A DNA stretch of 64,000 bases from Puccinia triticina (taxonomy: Eukaryota > Basidiomycota > Pucciniomycetes > Pucciniales > Pucciniaceae). The stretch is from the NCBI RefSeq assembly GCF_026914185.1, contig NC_070564.1:5394001-5458000 (forward strand). The letters run 5' to 3'. The notes beneath the pieces were generated by a model. That model saw only the letters and a program-made list of their open reading frames with translations, made no database searches and was not told where the DNA came from. Below are positions 48,166 to 61,035 of the stretch, one piece after another. Both the position numbers and the translations under genes were made by a program. Position 1 is the first letter of the stretch; each line of letters starts with the position of its first letter.

Positions 48166-49453
48166 TCTCCCCAACCCCTTCGCTCGGGTTCTCCGTCCCT
48201 TCCGAGCAACTACCACCCGCCATCCCCCATGGCTTTTTAATCGAAAAACAAAACGCGAACCAAGAAGTCATCTCGCACATAACTTGGTGGACCACTAAGT
48301 TTACGAAACCAAAAAAAAAAATCGGCCCGCCGATACCGATCTCCAACGGCTTGCTCCTAAAATTCACCGCAAGTGATCTTTACGCTGTACTGATATGTTG
48401 AATTCCCCCCTCGTCTCTATTCCCGTTCTGACGATCTATATATATCCTTTCCGAGCTGTGTGACACTAGTACCCCTTTTCCATATATATTATTATACCAC
48501 CAAAATATTTGCCCTCCGCTCATTCCCTTCCATTCCCTCTTCACACAAACATCATCAACGCATTCCCACCACCCCCCACTTACACGTATCGAAATGTCCA
48601 CTATATTCCCGCCACATTTTTTGCTTGTCTCATTGATGTGTGTTTATTCCGCTTTCTTTCGGGCTCTTTCTGGTTCCTCTTGCACTTCGTATAACTGTTG
48701 TTGTCCAAAGCGATCGGAATACATAGATATACATACATTTGGGTTTGCTTCTTTTCCTTCTTCACACCAAACGATACCCTAGTTTCTCATGTTTATCATT
48801 ATATCATTATCCCTTCTACTTTTTTTTCTTCTTTTTTACTTTGTTTCTTCTTATTTAAGTTGAATACCATAAGTTATCATTATATAGTACCGAACTGTTT
48901 AAGTGTCCCTTCGAATATGTTGATCATCAAGGTTATTATTACCTGGGTTGTTCTTTGTTTTCTGCTTCCATCGACGTGACAAAAAAGGACCTCACTGAAT
49001 CCAACAGAAAAATCTAAAGTGTTGTTGCTCGTTCCCCCAATCTCTTGTTTTTCTACTACATTTTTCCATCGAAGAAAAACATTGATTTACGCAAACTGTC
49101 ATACTTTACATACTCCACAGATTAACCACGGGCTCAACAAAGCCTCTCGCCCGCAGGGTCTCTCTGCCTGAACTCCCATGGCCCGTCCCGAGGCCCTTCG
49201 CGCCCTAGCCCCCATCAGACGAGTGAATTCCACTGAGCCCGATGCCAAATTTTTCTTTGTATATGCCCAGGGAGCAACCTGGAGAAACGTTTCCCCCCAG
49301 TAAACACAAACCATACTCCAATTGGTCTCGGGTATTGAGCAGCCATCCCCAAGCTGCACTCAGGATGAATGAGTAATAGAAGTGGCTCATCAGCACATAA
49401 AAAGGGAACATAGCAATTAATTGAACACTGAACCGTCAGATTCAGCCGATCAT
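48166..49453. other. 3' region of Cdc25 and gene-free interval
   Basis: T-rich with scattered ATATAT tracts, probably the Cdc25 3' UTR and terminator zone to about 48500. A 42-codon frame at 49179-49307 (MARPEALRALAPIRR) is bordered by pyrimidine-AG signals but was not recognised. Confidence 0.4.
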
Positions 49454-49662
49454 CAATGGACGACTTCCCGTCGAGTCTGAGAGCCTCCCAGATCTCGATT
49501 TACACACCCAAATTCTTGATTTTTGACAAAAAGAGAAGTGTTTTCCCAACCCTACAATTTATTGATTTCATGTGCACTGGTTGATTTTTTGATAGGTGTT
49601 TTAATTTAGGATTTAGAGGGGCATCTAGAGCTCTCTAAATGACGACGGGAAGTCATCCAATG
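49454..49662. mobile_element. MITE, 209 bp, GACTTCCCGTCG ends
   Basis: The left end CAATGGACGACTTCCCGTCG and the right end (reverse complement CATTGGATGACTTCCCGTCG) are terminal inverted repeats. No clear target duplication was seen. The interior is AT-rich without a frame. Confidence 0.6.
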
Positions 49663-50440
49663 TCATATGCATTACACGCTGGGATCAGCTTATCACAAGC
49701 CAAAGATGTTGGTTTATAACTTCAGATCAATTCAGTTAGTTCACGTCACCTGACATGTAGTTACGTCAAAGTTTGTCTGGTGAAGCCTAATCTGAATTAC
49801 ACAGCCGTTTGTTTTTCATTTATTTTTCCTGTTGGTTGCTTTCTGGGGCATTCAAGGCTTCAACTCAAGGCAACATCAAAAGATAACTGGATGTACTCAA
49901 AGATTTATCTTGGGATGTTGGCACATTGCAGCTAATGTCATTTCAACCCACCCTACTTGTATTCTATGACCTTCCCGGTGGGAGTGGACATGGTCTATCT
50001 GTCTCATCATTGATAGGACAGGCCCTGAGTGGTAATTTTTTTCTCTACTTCTGTGCTGTCTGTCTTCCAAACAGTATCTCAAAATCAAAAAGATGTGGAC
50101 CCTTGTTCCCACCAAAATTTGTGATCCTCCTTTCCCATGTTCCTTCAAAATTGGGCATCCAAATACCTTTGGGAAAAGACTGGCACACTTTTGTTAGGTT
50201 TTTTGCTTGCAGAAAGTGGCTTCAAAAATACTGGTAAATATTTTGCTGGGATTCTTGGTTATAATTCATCAAATTCTGCACGGAGCAATTTGGATGAACA
50301 GCAACACTGTCCCTCAAGGAACCCTCCAAAAGATCAAGCTTAACAAATCCCGCGAGGACCGCAAGGTGTGGAGCTGCAAGCAGGGCTTATGACTAATAAA
50401 AAATACCAAATTCCACATGAAGCATCCAATTCTTTTTGTA
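49663..50440. other. Gene-free interval, possible exon debris
   Basis: Frames at 50100-50390 could be remnants of a spliced gene (a GTTAGG...TTGCAG intron-like segment near 50194-50212), but no family is recognisable. Confidence 0.3.
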
Positions 50441-50625
50441 GGCAACCTACATTACTGGTCTTTAAAATTTGAAATGAGATTAAACTGATTCAGCCATCTT
50501 CAGCACCATAAAACCATTATGTTGCTTCATATTGGTCAAAAGCAATATAATGGTATTATGGTGCTGAAAATGGCTCAATGAATTCAATCTGAGTTCAAAG
50601 TTGAAGAGCAATGGTGTAGGTTGCC
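50441..50625. mobile_element. Foldback MITE, 185 bp, TA duplication
   Basis: The ends are GGCAACCTAC and GTAGGTTGCC, flanked by TA on each side (50439-50440, 50626-50627). The two halves are complementary for most of the length (for example CAGCACCATAA with TTATGGTGCTG). A TA duplication fits Tc1/mariner-type mobilisation. Confidence 0.7.
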
Positions 50626-50668
50626 TAAAAAACATTTCAAGGATTTATGTTGAATTTTGTATTTTTAT

Positions 50669-51419
50669 CGGACTTGCTTTGCGCACTGAAAAAACTCTTT
50701 GTGCACTGTGCAGTGCGCAAATTTCCAAACTCTTTGTGCACTGCAGGTGAAGGAATCAAAGTTTTCCAGATTTTTTTGGCAAATCAATAAAAAGACTTTT
50801 TATTGCCCTCTGCACATTTTTAGGAGCTTTTTTAAGCTCACTTGTATGCTGAAAACACCCATTAAGAAACAAAACAAGTTCAGTCATTTGGGGAGCTTGA
50901 AGTAAGGTTCCCGCATGCCAAAAATTCCAAATAGTTGATTGAATAATGCGAGATATTATTCAAGTGTTTCAGAACTTCTTGGCCACTTTGTGGAAGAACA
51001 AGGCTTTGAAATATTAGGAGATAGAACCACTTACTGGCACACTTTGACAGATTTCATGCATAATTTCCTAATATTTCAAAACCATCTTCTTGCACAAAGT
51101 GGAAAAAAAGTTCTGAAGCCCTTGAATATATATCTATCATGATTAAACAAATCATTTGGAATTTTTGACCTGCGTGAACCTTAATTCAAGCTCCCCAAAT
51201 GGCTGAACTTGTTTTGCTTCTCAATGGGTGTTTTCAGCATACAAGGGAGCTTCAAAAAAATCCTAAAAAATGGGCAGAGGTCAATCAAAGGACTTTCTAT
51301 TGATTTGTCAAAAAACTCTGGAAAACTTTGATTCCTTAACCCACAGTGTGCAAAGAGTTTAGAAATTTGCGCACTGCACAGTGCGCAAAGAGTTTTTTGC
51401 AGTGCACAAAGTAAGTCAG
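50669..51419. mobile_element. Giant foldback element, 751 bp
   Basis: The left arm (50669 to about 51040) and the right arm (about 51045-51419) are near-perfect reverse complements. Examples: GTGCACTGTGCAGTGCGCAA at the outside, AACAAGTTCAG with CTGAACTTGTT further in, and AATATTAGGA with TCCTAATATT at the centre. TTTTTAT flanks both ends (50662-50668, 51420-51426). The transcript would form a very long hairpin. Confidence 0.8.
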
Positions 51420-52200
51420 TTTTTATTGAATTAGTCAGTGATTATATCACCTATATTTATATCAGTGCCCAAATGGGGCCTGAAAGGAGGACATTGGCAT
51501 AAGGCTATCTTGAAAATAAGCAGGAGGATTCTTGTCTTTCAATTCTCCACTCACCCTGATATGCAATGATCTTTTTATTCTATTCCAGCTGAGTACTGGC
51601 ATCAGCTCGGCTATCTTTCTGTCTGCTCAGCTTCTCTCTAAGCTTTGTATTTTTTTCATCTTTTTTTGAAATCAACAAGTTCTTCATAGCTTGTTGGCAC
51701 TTTACCTGTTTTTCTTTTTGCACTAGGGTTTTGGCAGTAAGTCAAGGTAAGTGGCTGCTGTGATTTTCAGACCAATACATGCAGCAGAATGCAAGATTCA
51801 GGGCAGAGCTAGTGTATGTACCGATCCTCAAGATGTTTTAGGATTGGGATGGGGATCTCAAGCTCTGCCTCCACCTCTACTGGTGTATTCAAGGTTCAGA
51901 CTCTGCCGACTTGGTTTCAGTTTCATTACACTCTTTTGTATATGTTTCCTTGGTTCTCTCTCTAGCGCGTGTTTTGAATTTTTTCTCTTTTGCCCCACTT
52001 ATTTCTGTGAATCAAAAAAATAAAGGCAAAGACAGCACAAGCAGAGGGAAAAGAGATCACACAGGAGTATAAAAGAAGCAAAGGAGGAATAGGGAGAAAT
52101 TTCTAGAAAACCAAATAAAAATCTGTTTAAGTATCAAATTACATTAAGTCATGGTTTCCTGTCTGAGAAGGATGCCTATTCTTAGACATGGTATTGCAAA

Positions 52201-52306
52201 ATCAGATTCTAAAGGTCATCTAACCACTAGTCACTCACTTGAACCACTAGGCTAGCTCCACTAATCAGATTCTAAAGGTCATCTAACCACTAGTCACTCA
52301 CTTGAA
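52201..52306. repeat. Direct repeat of about 43 bp with tRNA-like A box
   Basis: A unit starting CAGATTCTAAAGGTCATC occurs twice, at 52201 and 52264. Between them the minus strand reads TAGCCTAGTGGTTC, a pol III A-box match, so this may be a decayed SINE head. 51430-52200 and 52307-52960 hold no recognised gene. Confidence 0.5.
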
Positions 52307-52960
52307 GCTACTCCCTTTTTGGAAAAACAGCTCCTATATATGTCGCCGCAACTGGCTTTGGGAGTTGTTTTCCAAAAATATTTATTGATTGGGAAGTTGT
52401 TATTGTTTTCCCTAAGAAATGGGAGTTGCCCACTCAAAATGCCCTTTGCAGAGGGCCTCTTTGGGATTGTGTGCTGGAGTAACATGTTACATGTTGCACA
52501 AGCTTGATACATGGGTTAATTAGTGTAAATTTTACATGGGGTTACTTGTTGCTGAAATATCTACATGATGTTTATCTGGTGCGTAAATATGTTGTAAATG
52601 CACCACAACCCCCACCCCCCCCATATTACGCGGCATGTAACCTGGGCCCTGGGGCGCTCCGTGGTGTAGTGAATAGCAGCAATCTCATAAACCATGTAAA
52701 AAGACGCTATGCATGGCAGCGGCGCAGTCTTAAAATCTTTTACCCTCTTGAAACAAGTACTAGAGTACCACAACAGGATGTGCCTAACGGACACCTGCAC
52801 CTGGCACCCAACAATGGGTACTAGGGGCCAGGTTAACAATACACCTCATGGGGTGTGGTTTAGAAAATGCATACAATTCACAGATAAACTTATTGAAGAA
52901 TTTCACCTGGTGTATGTTTCAGCCACCCAGAGATACTCAACAAATCATTTTACTTTTTGA

Positions 52961-55900
52961 ATGAGGTGCTTTTTCAACCTCCATGGTCCCAGCTTCCACA
53001 TTCTTGATATTTATCACCAAGCAATTCTCAACAAAACACTCTTGGAAACATTAAGAAATCTCAAGTCAACAAAACTTCTCCTACTCACAAGAAATATGCC
53101 AATGAGTTATACTCATCACCTGCTAAGATTTTTGAGGTTACTCATTTGTTGTCATGCAATGCAGGATCTATCAAATTCTGCTGATACTTGTGGTCTATGT
53201 AGTTATGGAACTCAGTTCCAACATTCCAAACCCAAATATCTTTCTTATAATCTCTCATTTAGCTTGCAGACTGAGGGCCAAGATGATATGATTTATGAAT
53301 CATCAAACCAGTTGGACCATGCCAACAATATCTCCAAACAAACAGATATTGAGAATATTTCTGGAAATTCAGGCCTTGCTTCAACAAATCACTCCCAGAC
53401 TAAAGAAAGTAATGTGTGTGAAGATCTGAGAGTTCAGGATGAACCATTGCACCATGAATCTAGCATTGTGAAGCTTCCTGCATCATTTTCAGGGGTGAAC
53501 AGATCTCAAGACAGACATCTCACCAACACAAAACCACCAAAATGCTCCCAAACCTCAATCAATACATCTCAAACTCAGAATAAAGTGGATCTGGAAGGCA
53601 ATTTCTTGAAATCATCCTACATTGAAAGTGAATTTTACCCAGAGCAGGTAAAGCATTGTAAATTATCTTCTGGGAAGGGGAAGTTTCCCTACAAAAGCTT
53701 GAAATTGAATGAAATGAAGAATATTAGAGGCTCTGTGGATAATTCCCAAATCATGAAATCAGGGTATGATAATCAGTTAATTGCCTCAGCAGCCAAGAGG
53801 ATTAAACCCACTCATCCCCTATCAAAAATTGTAGCACAAAGAGATAATTATGACAAACTTGTTTTAGAACAATACAAGACAAAAAGTGTGCCAATCAAAA
53901 CCTCCAGCACTTCCAAACCAGCAAAAGGATCAAATTTTGCTTCCCTGAGCAAACCAATGCAATTGAAAAGCTCAATAGGCTACAATCCAATTCAAGGAGG
54001 TCAATCAAAAAAATCAATACTAGTAAATTCTAAAAATCATTTTCCTCTCTCTTTGGGAATTGGAAAAGTTAGAAAGATCTGTGATGTTCAGCTTGAAGAA
54101 AAAGTCAAAAAGAAGATCAAAACCAAAGACCTGTCATATTTTTCTCCTGAAAATTGGAATCAAGGGGGATCCTCCCATTCAAATAAACCATTAACTGTAG
54201 CATCATCAGTTCCGCCCAAAGGATCAAGCAGAAGGAATGGTGATTATACTGAAGGATTCACTAGATCAGAGCCTGGAATGCGCTCAAGGCTCTCCAAAGA
54301 AAAAGAAGATATAAAAATTCCTTTGAGTTTAAATAATTCCAACTTCCACCCTGTATCAAATCCTAAACCAAGCATGAGCCCTGCTGATGATAATCGTATG
54401 TCTAACCCAAAAACCGGCAAAAAGACAAGCCAAGATTCAACAAAATATGTCTTAAAATCTAAACCGCAATTGGATAATGACAGAATTGTTCAAATGAAAC
54501 ATAAGGAGAACAAAAAGGAAGAATCAATACAGAAACATAAAGGTTTCATCTATAGCAATTGAAGAATCACATGAGGGGAAATCAAGGGATTTAGAGGGGA
54601 AATATGAATCTAATTCATCCCCCAACAGGCAATCAACAGCAAAGAAGGTTGGGTCTTCCAACCATTCCAATACCAGTGATATTATATTTTCTGAATGCAG
54701 CAGAGAAAAATCTGAAAATATGATGGTTGAAAAGTTAACAAAGAATCCCAAGTCAACCAGCGAAGTTTCAAAGTTGATTACATTTGCAATCTTTCGCAAT
54801 AGAAGAAATGTTCAGCTGTGCAATATTGACAAGTCATGTCTCAAAATTCTGTACTTCAACCAACACAGTCTTGTGGCTGAAGACCCACATAGACATGTTC
54901 AAAATAGAGTTCAGAAAATTTTCTCTTTAATGCCATTGAGTAAAATGGGAAGCATCATGTTGAATTCTGGAAATTGCTTCACATGGTTTAATTCTGTATA
55001 CGGAGCTTCTAGTTTTGCAGTTCATGATGACATGGTTAAAAGTGGATTATATAGCAGGAGAAGTTTCAACAAAAGCACCCAAATAAGGAAATACAATTCT
55101 TTCTTGCAAAATAAGCAAGTGTGGTTCAAATTTTGGGAAAGGCAGGCCAACATCAAATTTCAAGCAGAGATGGAAGATTCAATATTCACATATGAAATCC
55201 TCACGGAGATACTACCATTATTCCTATTCTATGTTCAAATTATTGATCACATATTTAATCCCTGTGAATCCATAGATGAAAAGGCCAAAAATGTCCCTGC
55301 TATCATAAAACAGGCAATAGGAGTTTTCAAGGCTAGTGCACCATTGTTGCTGACCGTGCGAAGTTATAAAATTAATGGTAGGATATTATATTCTAGTTGG
55401 ATTTGGAGCTTTCTGAAGTGTTGGATGGAGACCTCTTTCACCCAAGAATTCAAAGAAATTTCTTGGAAAGGGGAAAGTGATATCAACACAATCTTCAAGG
55501 GATTTTTCAACCTAATCTTTACATCATCATGTGATCAGTTGACCAATCACCTGAGGTACAATTTCAAATTTGAGATGAAAAGAATGTATTTCAATGAATA
55601 CAGCCTTTATCTTGAAGATTCAGTTCAAAATAGCCAAAACAAAATCAATCATATGCTGAGTAACATGGAAATAAATCCAAGTACAGGAAGTATTGTGTTG
55701 AATTGGGAAACTGCCCCCAAATGGTTTGCTGAAATTAAAACAGCTTTTTCAGCCCAATATAACCATGAGGAAGATAAAATTAATCAAGAGAAAAGCTTAA
55801 AGAAGCGGTCAAGGAATTCTAATTATTGGCAATCAAAAGCTGTTGATGAGTTTTTGGAATTAAAAAATCTTTGGCTAACCTTCTGGGAAAGACAGAGCAA

Positions 55901-56348
55901 CATCAACCTTGAGCTGAAACTTGAGATAGAATTGCTGGAAAAAGGAGAATTCCCCATACTTGTTGTGGAGAAAGCATATCCAGTGTTTCTTTTTTATGTG
56001 CAGATGATTGAAATTATAATGACACCAATTGGATCTGTTGAGAAAAATGGCAAATATCTTTCAGATCTTTTGAAAAATGCAAAGAAAAGTTTTGAAAAGT
56101 TTGCAACATCTCCGTTTATAATGTCATACAAAGACAAGAATGACACACAAAATGTATCCAATCTTACCTGGAAAGCTTTAGAATACTGGTTAGAGAACTC
56201 CTCAAATTATGAATTGAGGAAAATTGCTTTTGGATCAAAAAAAAAGATACTCCTAATTTTTAAAGTGTTTTTCAACACAATATTCAGAGCCTCAATTAAA
56301 AATTTAAACTGCCACTTGAACATTTTTGAAGTTCAGTTATTATCATGA
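52961..56348 (+). CDS. Large protein with basic disordered half and duplicated unrecognised domain
   Basis: Two long frames, 52961-54562 and 54720-56348, overlap in open reading near 54550. A GTATGT...CTATAG intron (54396-54555) joins them in frame and gives about 1075 residues; alternatively a one-base change near 54541 breaks the gene. The first half is Ser/Lys/Asn-rich. The second half has two repeats of about 220-240 residues: YFNQHSLVAEDP with YFNEYSLYLEDS, VWFKFWERQANI with LWLTFWERQSNI, LPLFLFYVQIIDHIFNP with YPVFLFYVQMIEIIMTP, then a closing FFNLIF / FFNTIF. The N-terminal 60 residues are hydrophobic in places, and the true start is uncertain. I do not recognise the domain. Coding sequence is AT-rich compared with the other genes. 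Confidence 0.65.
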
Positions 56349-56845
56349 TAAATTTAACCATATGAAACAGGTAGCTAATCTGAAAAGATCAAAGCTTATG
56401 GGAAGGATAATTTACTAATCTTGATTTTTGACCTTATCTTGATGTGTTTTTTCCACTGGGTACCATCCAATGGGTGGGTGGGGGTCACAGTAGAATTCAA
56501 AAATAACTTAGACCTATCAAGGCCTTCAGGAACATACTTATAGCACCAAGGAACACCCAAATGTGGACAGCTTCAAATTTTTCAAAAGTTGCTCCCAAAG
56601 GCCCTCAAATAGGTTCTAAAGTTTTTTTTTTCAAAATTATATTGTGAACCCCCCTAATATACACACTTTGTTGATTTGTAACACTCTATGGTTGATTAGG
56701 GCAAAAATGAATGTTTGAGCCTACCTCTGCCTTTATCTGGTTACCAGACACTAAAGAATTCCACCAATATTAGATTATGGTTTTGAAAGCCAATTTGGGG
56801 CCTGGTCACACACCACAGTTTGGCAAACAAAAGGCCCAGCAATAA
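56349..56845. other. Gene-free interval after the duplicated-domain gene
   Basis: AT-rich, probably the 3' UTR then spacer. Nothing else seen. Confidence 0.5.
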
Positions 56846-57659
56846 GGCCCTGTTTGGCACCAATATAATCAGTGATATATTTCACAGATTATATTGGTGA
56901 AATACCGATGGTGTTTGGCGGAGCGATATATCCAATTTCCTGTAATTACATTACTACCCCTCAATATATCGGCAGCTCAGACCCGGCACACACATACATA
57001 TCATACACCCTCTCCACTGGTCATGGAGAGGATTGACCGGTGCTCAATGTGTACACCACCTCTCGATGATCTCGATGACCAGTTGACCGGTCATTGAGAA
57101 GGAGGATACATACACCTTCTAATAGATGACGGGTCACACAAGTCATCCAGGTGTTGTACATTCCTTCTTGATGACCAGTCAACTGGTCATTGAGAGGTTG
57201 GGTTCCTCTGGATGACCGTTCAAACAGGCCATCCCAAAGCCTCTTGATGGCTTGTTTGACCGGTCACAGAGATTGACCGGTTGATCTTGTTGACCGGTCA
57301 TTGAGATCGATCAAGAGGACTTCAACCTTTTGATGACCGGTTGACCGGTCATCAAAAGGGTGAAATCCACCAGAGACCAGTTTAAAGAGGTCAAGTTTCC
57401 TGTTTTCGTTTTCGACAACCGGTTGAGCGGTCATCAAGAGGGAGAAGTTCCTGGCAGGGATAAATTTTTGCAATGGTCATCCCAAAGGTGTACAATCTGC
57501 GTCGGACCGGGGTGAAGTGTACATAATAATTATTCAGCATGTACTGACAAACGCTAGCAATATATTAATTTAATTTTTATTTCGGGTGTAATAATCAGCA
57601 TGTCACAGATTATATCGCTCTAGATTATTTCACTGATTATATTGGGGCCAAACGGGGCC
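56846..57659. mobile_element. PIF/Harbinger-like non-autonomous element filled with GACCGGTC words
   Basis: The TIR starts GGCCCTGTTTGGCACCAATA (left) and GGCCCCGTTTGGCCCCAATA (right, reversed). TAA flanks both sides (56843-56845, 57660-57662). The outer parts share ATATAATCAGTGA. The interior 57010-57480 has about ten copies of GACCGGTCA-type palindromes with TTGAGA/TGATGACC spacers. Confidence 0.85.
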
Positions 57660-58997
57660 TAAGATATTGGAGAAATTATCTGGAAATTTTGCAGGGCAAC
57701 CTGCTCAGATTCCCCAGGTTTTGAGCAGGGTAACCTGGTCAGTTTCTGGAGATGGGTGTGTTGGTTTTGGGCCAGAGCTGGACCAGTGGGGCAGTCCAAG
57801 GATGCCAGTGGATAGCCCTGAATGGCACCCTTGGCCCTTGTTGGTGTCCTCTTCTCCCGCTTGGCCCTTTAGATGGTTAAGATTTGGGCTGTTTGTAGGT
57901 CAAAGCCATTGTTTGAGGAGGAAGGATTGGGTGATGAGCAAGAGTGGGGACCCAGTGCATTGCAGTGTTTCAAGAGACCAACCAACACCACTACATAACT
58001 ACCCACCAGATTCAACAAGCAAGGAATTTATATCTTCTATGATCACCCCAAAAGGCATTTTAGGGCTTTCTCAATGTTTTTAAAGAAACTAGAGGCTAAG
58101 GGGGCTGCGCTGCTGCAAGGTTTTTATAGAGCCACATGACTTCACAAAACTTTCAATGCCAGAAAAAGTGGCATTCCAACTGCTGATACACATGTTTCAA
58201 GCTACAGCCAGGCAAGCTCAAATAAATCATTACTCAGATGCAATACTCAAATTTCATATTTCAGTTGTCAGGTACATCAAATTGGAATTTCTCCACCCAT
58301 GTGAAAATTAACCATAATGCTCTTGGATGTTCAGGCCAACACTTTGCACCCAATGCACGGAGTTGAAATCTGCAAGGAACCGTGTCAAATTAAACATGCT
58401 TTTTTGACCAAGACTCAATTCATTGGTCAAGCTGTAGCTTAGTAGTCACAGAAAATTTTCTGAAACAATCATTAAATTTCAATTAGGGAGTAAAATAAAA
58501 CTCCAAAACTTATGCAGTGCAGGCCAGTGCACCACTTGGTGCTAAACAGCTTTGCTAATTCATGCTTTGATCATCATGCTTCCTGGTATGAATTACTGAA
58601 ATAAGACCAGTTAATAAATTCATTCAAACTGTCACTTAATACCATGCCATGACTGGTTAAACTTGTTAACTGACCAAGAGCCAAAATTATATTCAGTTTC
58701 AATCTGTTCTATTTTGTTTTCATACCCTTTTGAGACCCCATGATTCTCATACTTCAGACCAGCTCAACAGCTAAAAGTAACAAAAAATTAGATAAAATTA
58801 ACAAATCGGCACCATGCAACTGGCACCTGTGTCAAAAGAGTCCGGCTGGGCGATATCCTGGGAGAACATCGCGCTCTGGCCTGTTGTGGGAGGGCGCCGA
58901 GCGAAGCGATCTCTCCGACGGCGACTTGACGGAATCACTCTCAAGCTCGCTCAGCTTGACCTGTGGTGCCGTGGGCCCTTTTGGACAACAGGCTTTA
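57660..58997. other. Gene-free interval
   Basis: A 139-codon frame at 57667-58083 lacks any domain and begins beside the Harbinger-like element. 58100-58990 shows no gene or named repeat. Confidence 0.4.
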
Positions 58998-59159
58998 GAG
59001 CATTTCCACCGCGGGCGGTATTTTTGGGGCGCTAAAATTTGATCTCTGGCAGTGCGCAGCCAGTTTTAGCGCCCCAAACTTCTGCGGCATACACCGCGAG
59101 AGTCTGTAAAAAGTCATGAAAGGCATGCGTTGCCCCCGGTCCACTCCCCCGTCAAATCC

Positions 59160-59640
59160 ACCCGGTTATTGAAGGGAGTTCACTTGTTGATGATCGGAAC
59201 AAAGCGGGTCGTTCCGGTCATTGTGGGGAGTATGTACCCCTCTCAATAACTGGAACGAACCAGCCATTGAGGGGAATAAATATGTACCTCCCTTGATGAG
59301 GTCGGAACAATCCGGGTTGTTCCGGTCATTGTGGGGAGTATATACTCCCCTTGATAATTGGAACAAACCGGCCAACTCCCCTCGATGATCAGAACAGAAC
59401 AGTTTGTTCCGGTCATCATGGGGAGTATCCTCTTGATGACCAAAAGGAACCTGACATCAAGGGGAGTATGTACTCTTCTCAATGACCGGAGGAACCGGCC
59501 ATCAAAGGGAGTATGTACTCCTCTCAATGACCGGAAGGAACCGGCCATCAAGGGGAGAATGTACTCCTCTCAATTACCGGAACAAACGGGCCATTGAGGG
59601 GAGTACCTCTTGATGGCCGGCCTGCCTTGGCCATCATGTG
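59160..59640. repeat. ACCGG / CAATGACCGG word array
   Basis: Repeats of about 50-60 bp carry CCGGTCATTG or its complement CAATGACCGG with GGGGAGTATGTACTCC spacers. GGAGTA...TACTCC is itself an inverted repeat. Frames through it are repeat products. Confidence 0.7.
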
Positions 59641-59734
59641 AAGGGATTGTAAATTTGGGGGTGTGAGCTGTAGTTTCACGAGGAGTTTGGTGTGTGAAAG
59701 GGAGTTGAGGTGGGGGTGAATGAGTCCCTAGTGA

Positions 59735-60671
59735 GAGCATCTCCACCGCGGGCCCTAAGTCAGGGGACTATACCAAATTTAGTCCCCCAAACCCAGTTTA
59801 GTCCCTCCACCGGAGGCCCTAAAGGAGGTCCTAAACTAGGAAAAACCCATTGGGGCCCTATACCAGTCCCAAATCTAGGACAGCATAGCTCCCCACATAG
59901 TCCCTCAAATTCACATATCACACAGAAACCTTCTGGTGATACTCCACTCCCTTCCTTACACAACCCCCGATATCCCCCACTCACCTCAATGTACACACAT
60001 ATATATCATAAACTCGATGGGCCATACCAGCCCAATCAAGAGCAAACCAACAAATCAACACCACATTCTCTCGATGGTTGGCCCAGACCATCGAGATGAA
60101 TACATGTACACTCCTGGGAGTGGCTGGTCAGTCCCGGCCATTGACAGAACCCCGCTACATGCATGATCCGGTCATCAAGTGCACAACATAATGCACTCCT
60201 GATGACCGGGACCACCGGATATCAAGCCATCAATGACCAATCTAAAATTGACGACGGGTCTGCAATCAATGACCAGCCTGTGATTGAGGACCGGTCTGCA
60301 ATCAATGACTGATTATTAGTATTACCGACCGTTCTGCAATCAAAGACCAGTCGGCAATCAATGACAGGTCGGCGACCAATGAACGGTTGGCGACTGATGA
60401 CTGGTCCGCGACTGATGGCCGGTCTGTGAGCAATGACCAGTCTGCGTACACCTCTTGATGGCCGGACCAACCATTGAGAGGTGTACTCTTCTTGACAACC
60501 GGTGATGCAGTGATGCAGGGGGATCGGGGGCATTCCCTTTCACAACCTGGAGGTCCTATCTTAGGGACTCTGCGGTGTGAAAAAGTCTTTGGGTGGGGGA
60601 CTAAAACTGTGCCACAGTTGGGTGAGTTGGGGATTTAGTCCCTCAGATAGTCCCGCGCGGTGGAGATGCTC
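59735..60671. mobile_element. Harbinger-like element, 937 bp, TGA duplication
   Basis: The TIR GAGCATCTCCACCGCG is mirrored at the right (CGCGGTGGAGATGCTC). TGA flanks both sides (59732-59734, 60672-60674). A longer TGAGTCCCTA also occurs on each side, so a 10-bp duplication with extra bases at the left is the alternative. Subterminal GGGACTA/TAGTCCC words and a central GACCGG array (60120-60510) fill it. Confidence 0.75.
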
Positions 60672-61035
60672 TGAGTCCCTACATGTAGGGACTCAAGGTC
60701 AATATTTAGGGACAGCCGTAAATTTTGGGGCAGGCTAAATCCACACCAAAAAATCACTACATCCACTCCAAAAATGGAGTGAACAGTAGTCCACTCCAAC
60801 TTTCATTGGAGTGAACCATAGTGTACTCCAAATTTTGTTGGAGTGAACAAAATTCCACTCCAAAAAAGCCTGTTTTTTGGAGTGTACCCATGATGCACTC
60901 CAAAAATGTTGGAGTAAACCCAATTCCACTCCAAAAATATCTTCTCCAAGGTAAAATGATTCATTTTTTTTGGAGTGCACAGATTTTCACTCCAAATTTA
61001 TTGGAGTGGTTTTCAACACTATTGCAGTAAAATAA

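Noticed and set aside
49179..49307. 42-codon frame MARPEALRALAPIRR
   Set aside because: Short, no domain, overlapped by equally plausible minus-strand frames.
52653..52740. tRNA-Met-like segment with TGGTGTAGTG and CTCATAA
   Set aside because: The anticodon stem does not pair and no B box follows; at most a decayed SINE head.
54541..54555. 13-nt GTTTCATCTATAG as a mini-intron
   Set aside because: It would keep frame but is far too short for a spliceosomal intron; the 160-nt alternative is better.
57667..58083. 139-codon plus-strand frame next to the Harbinger-like element
   Set aside because: No domain, splice context or codon pattern supports it.
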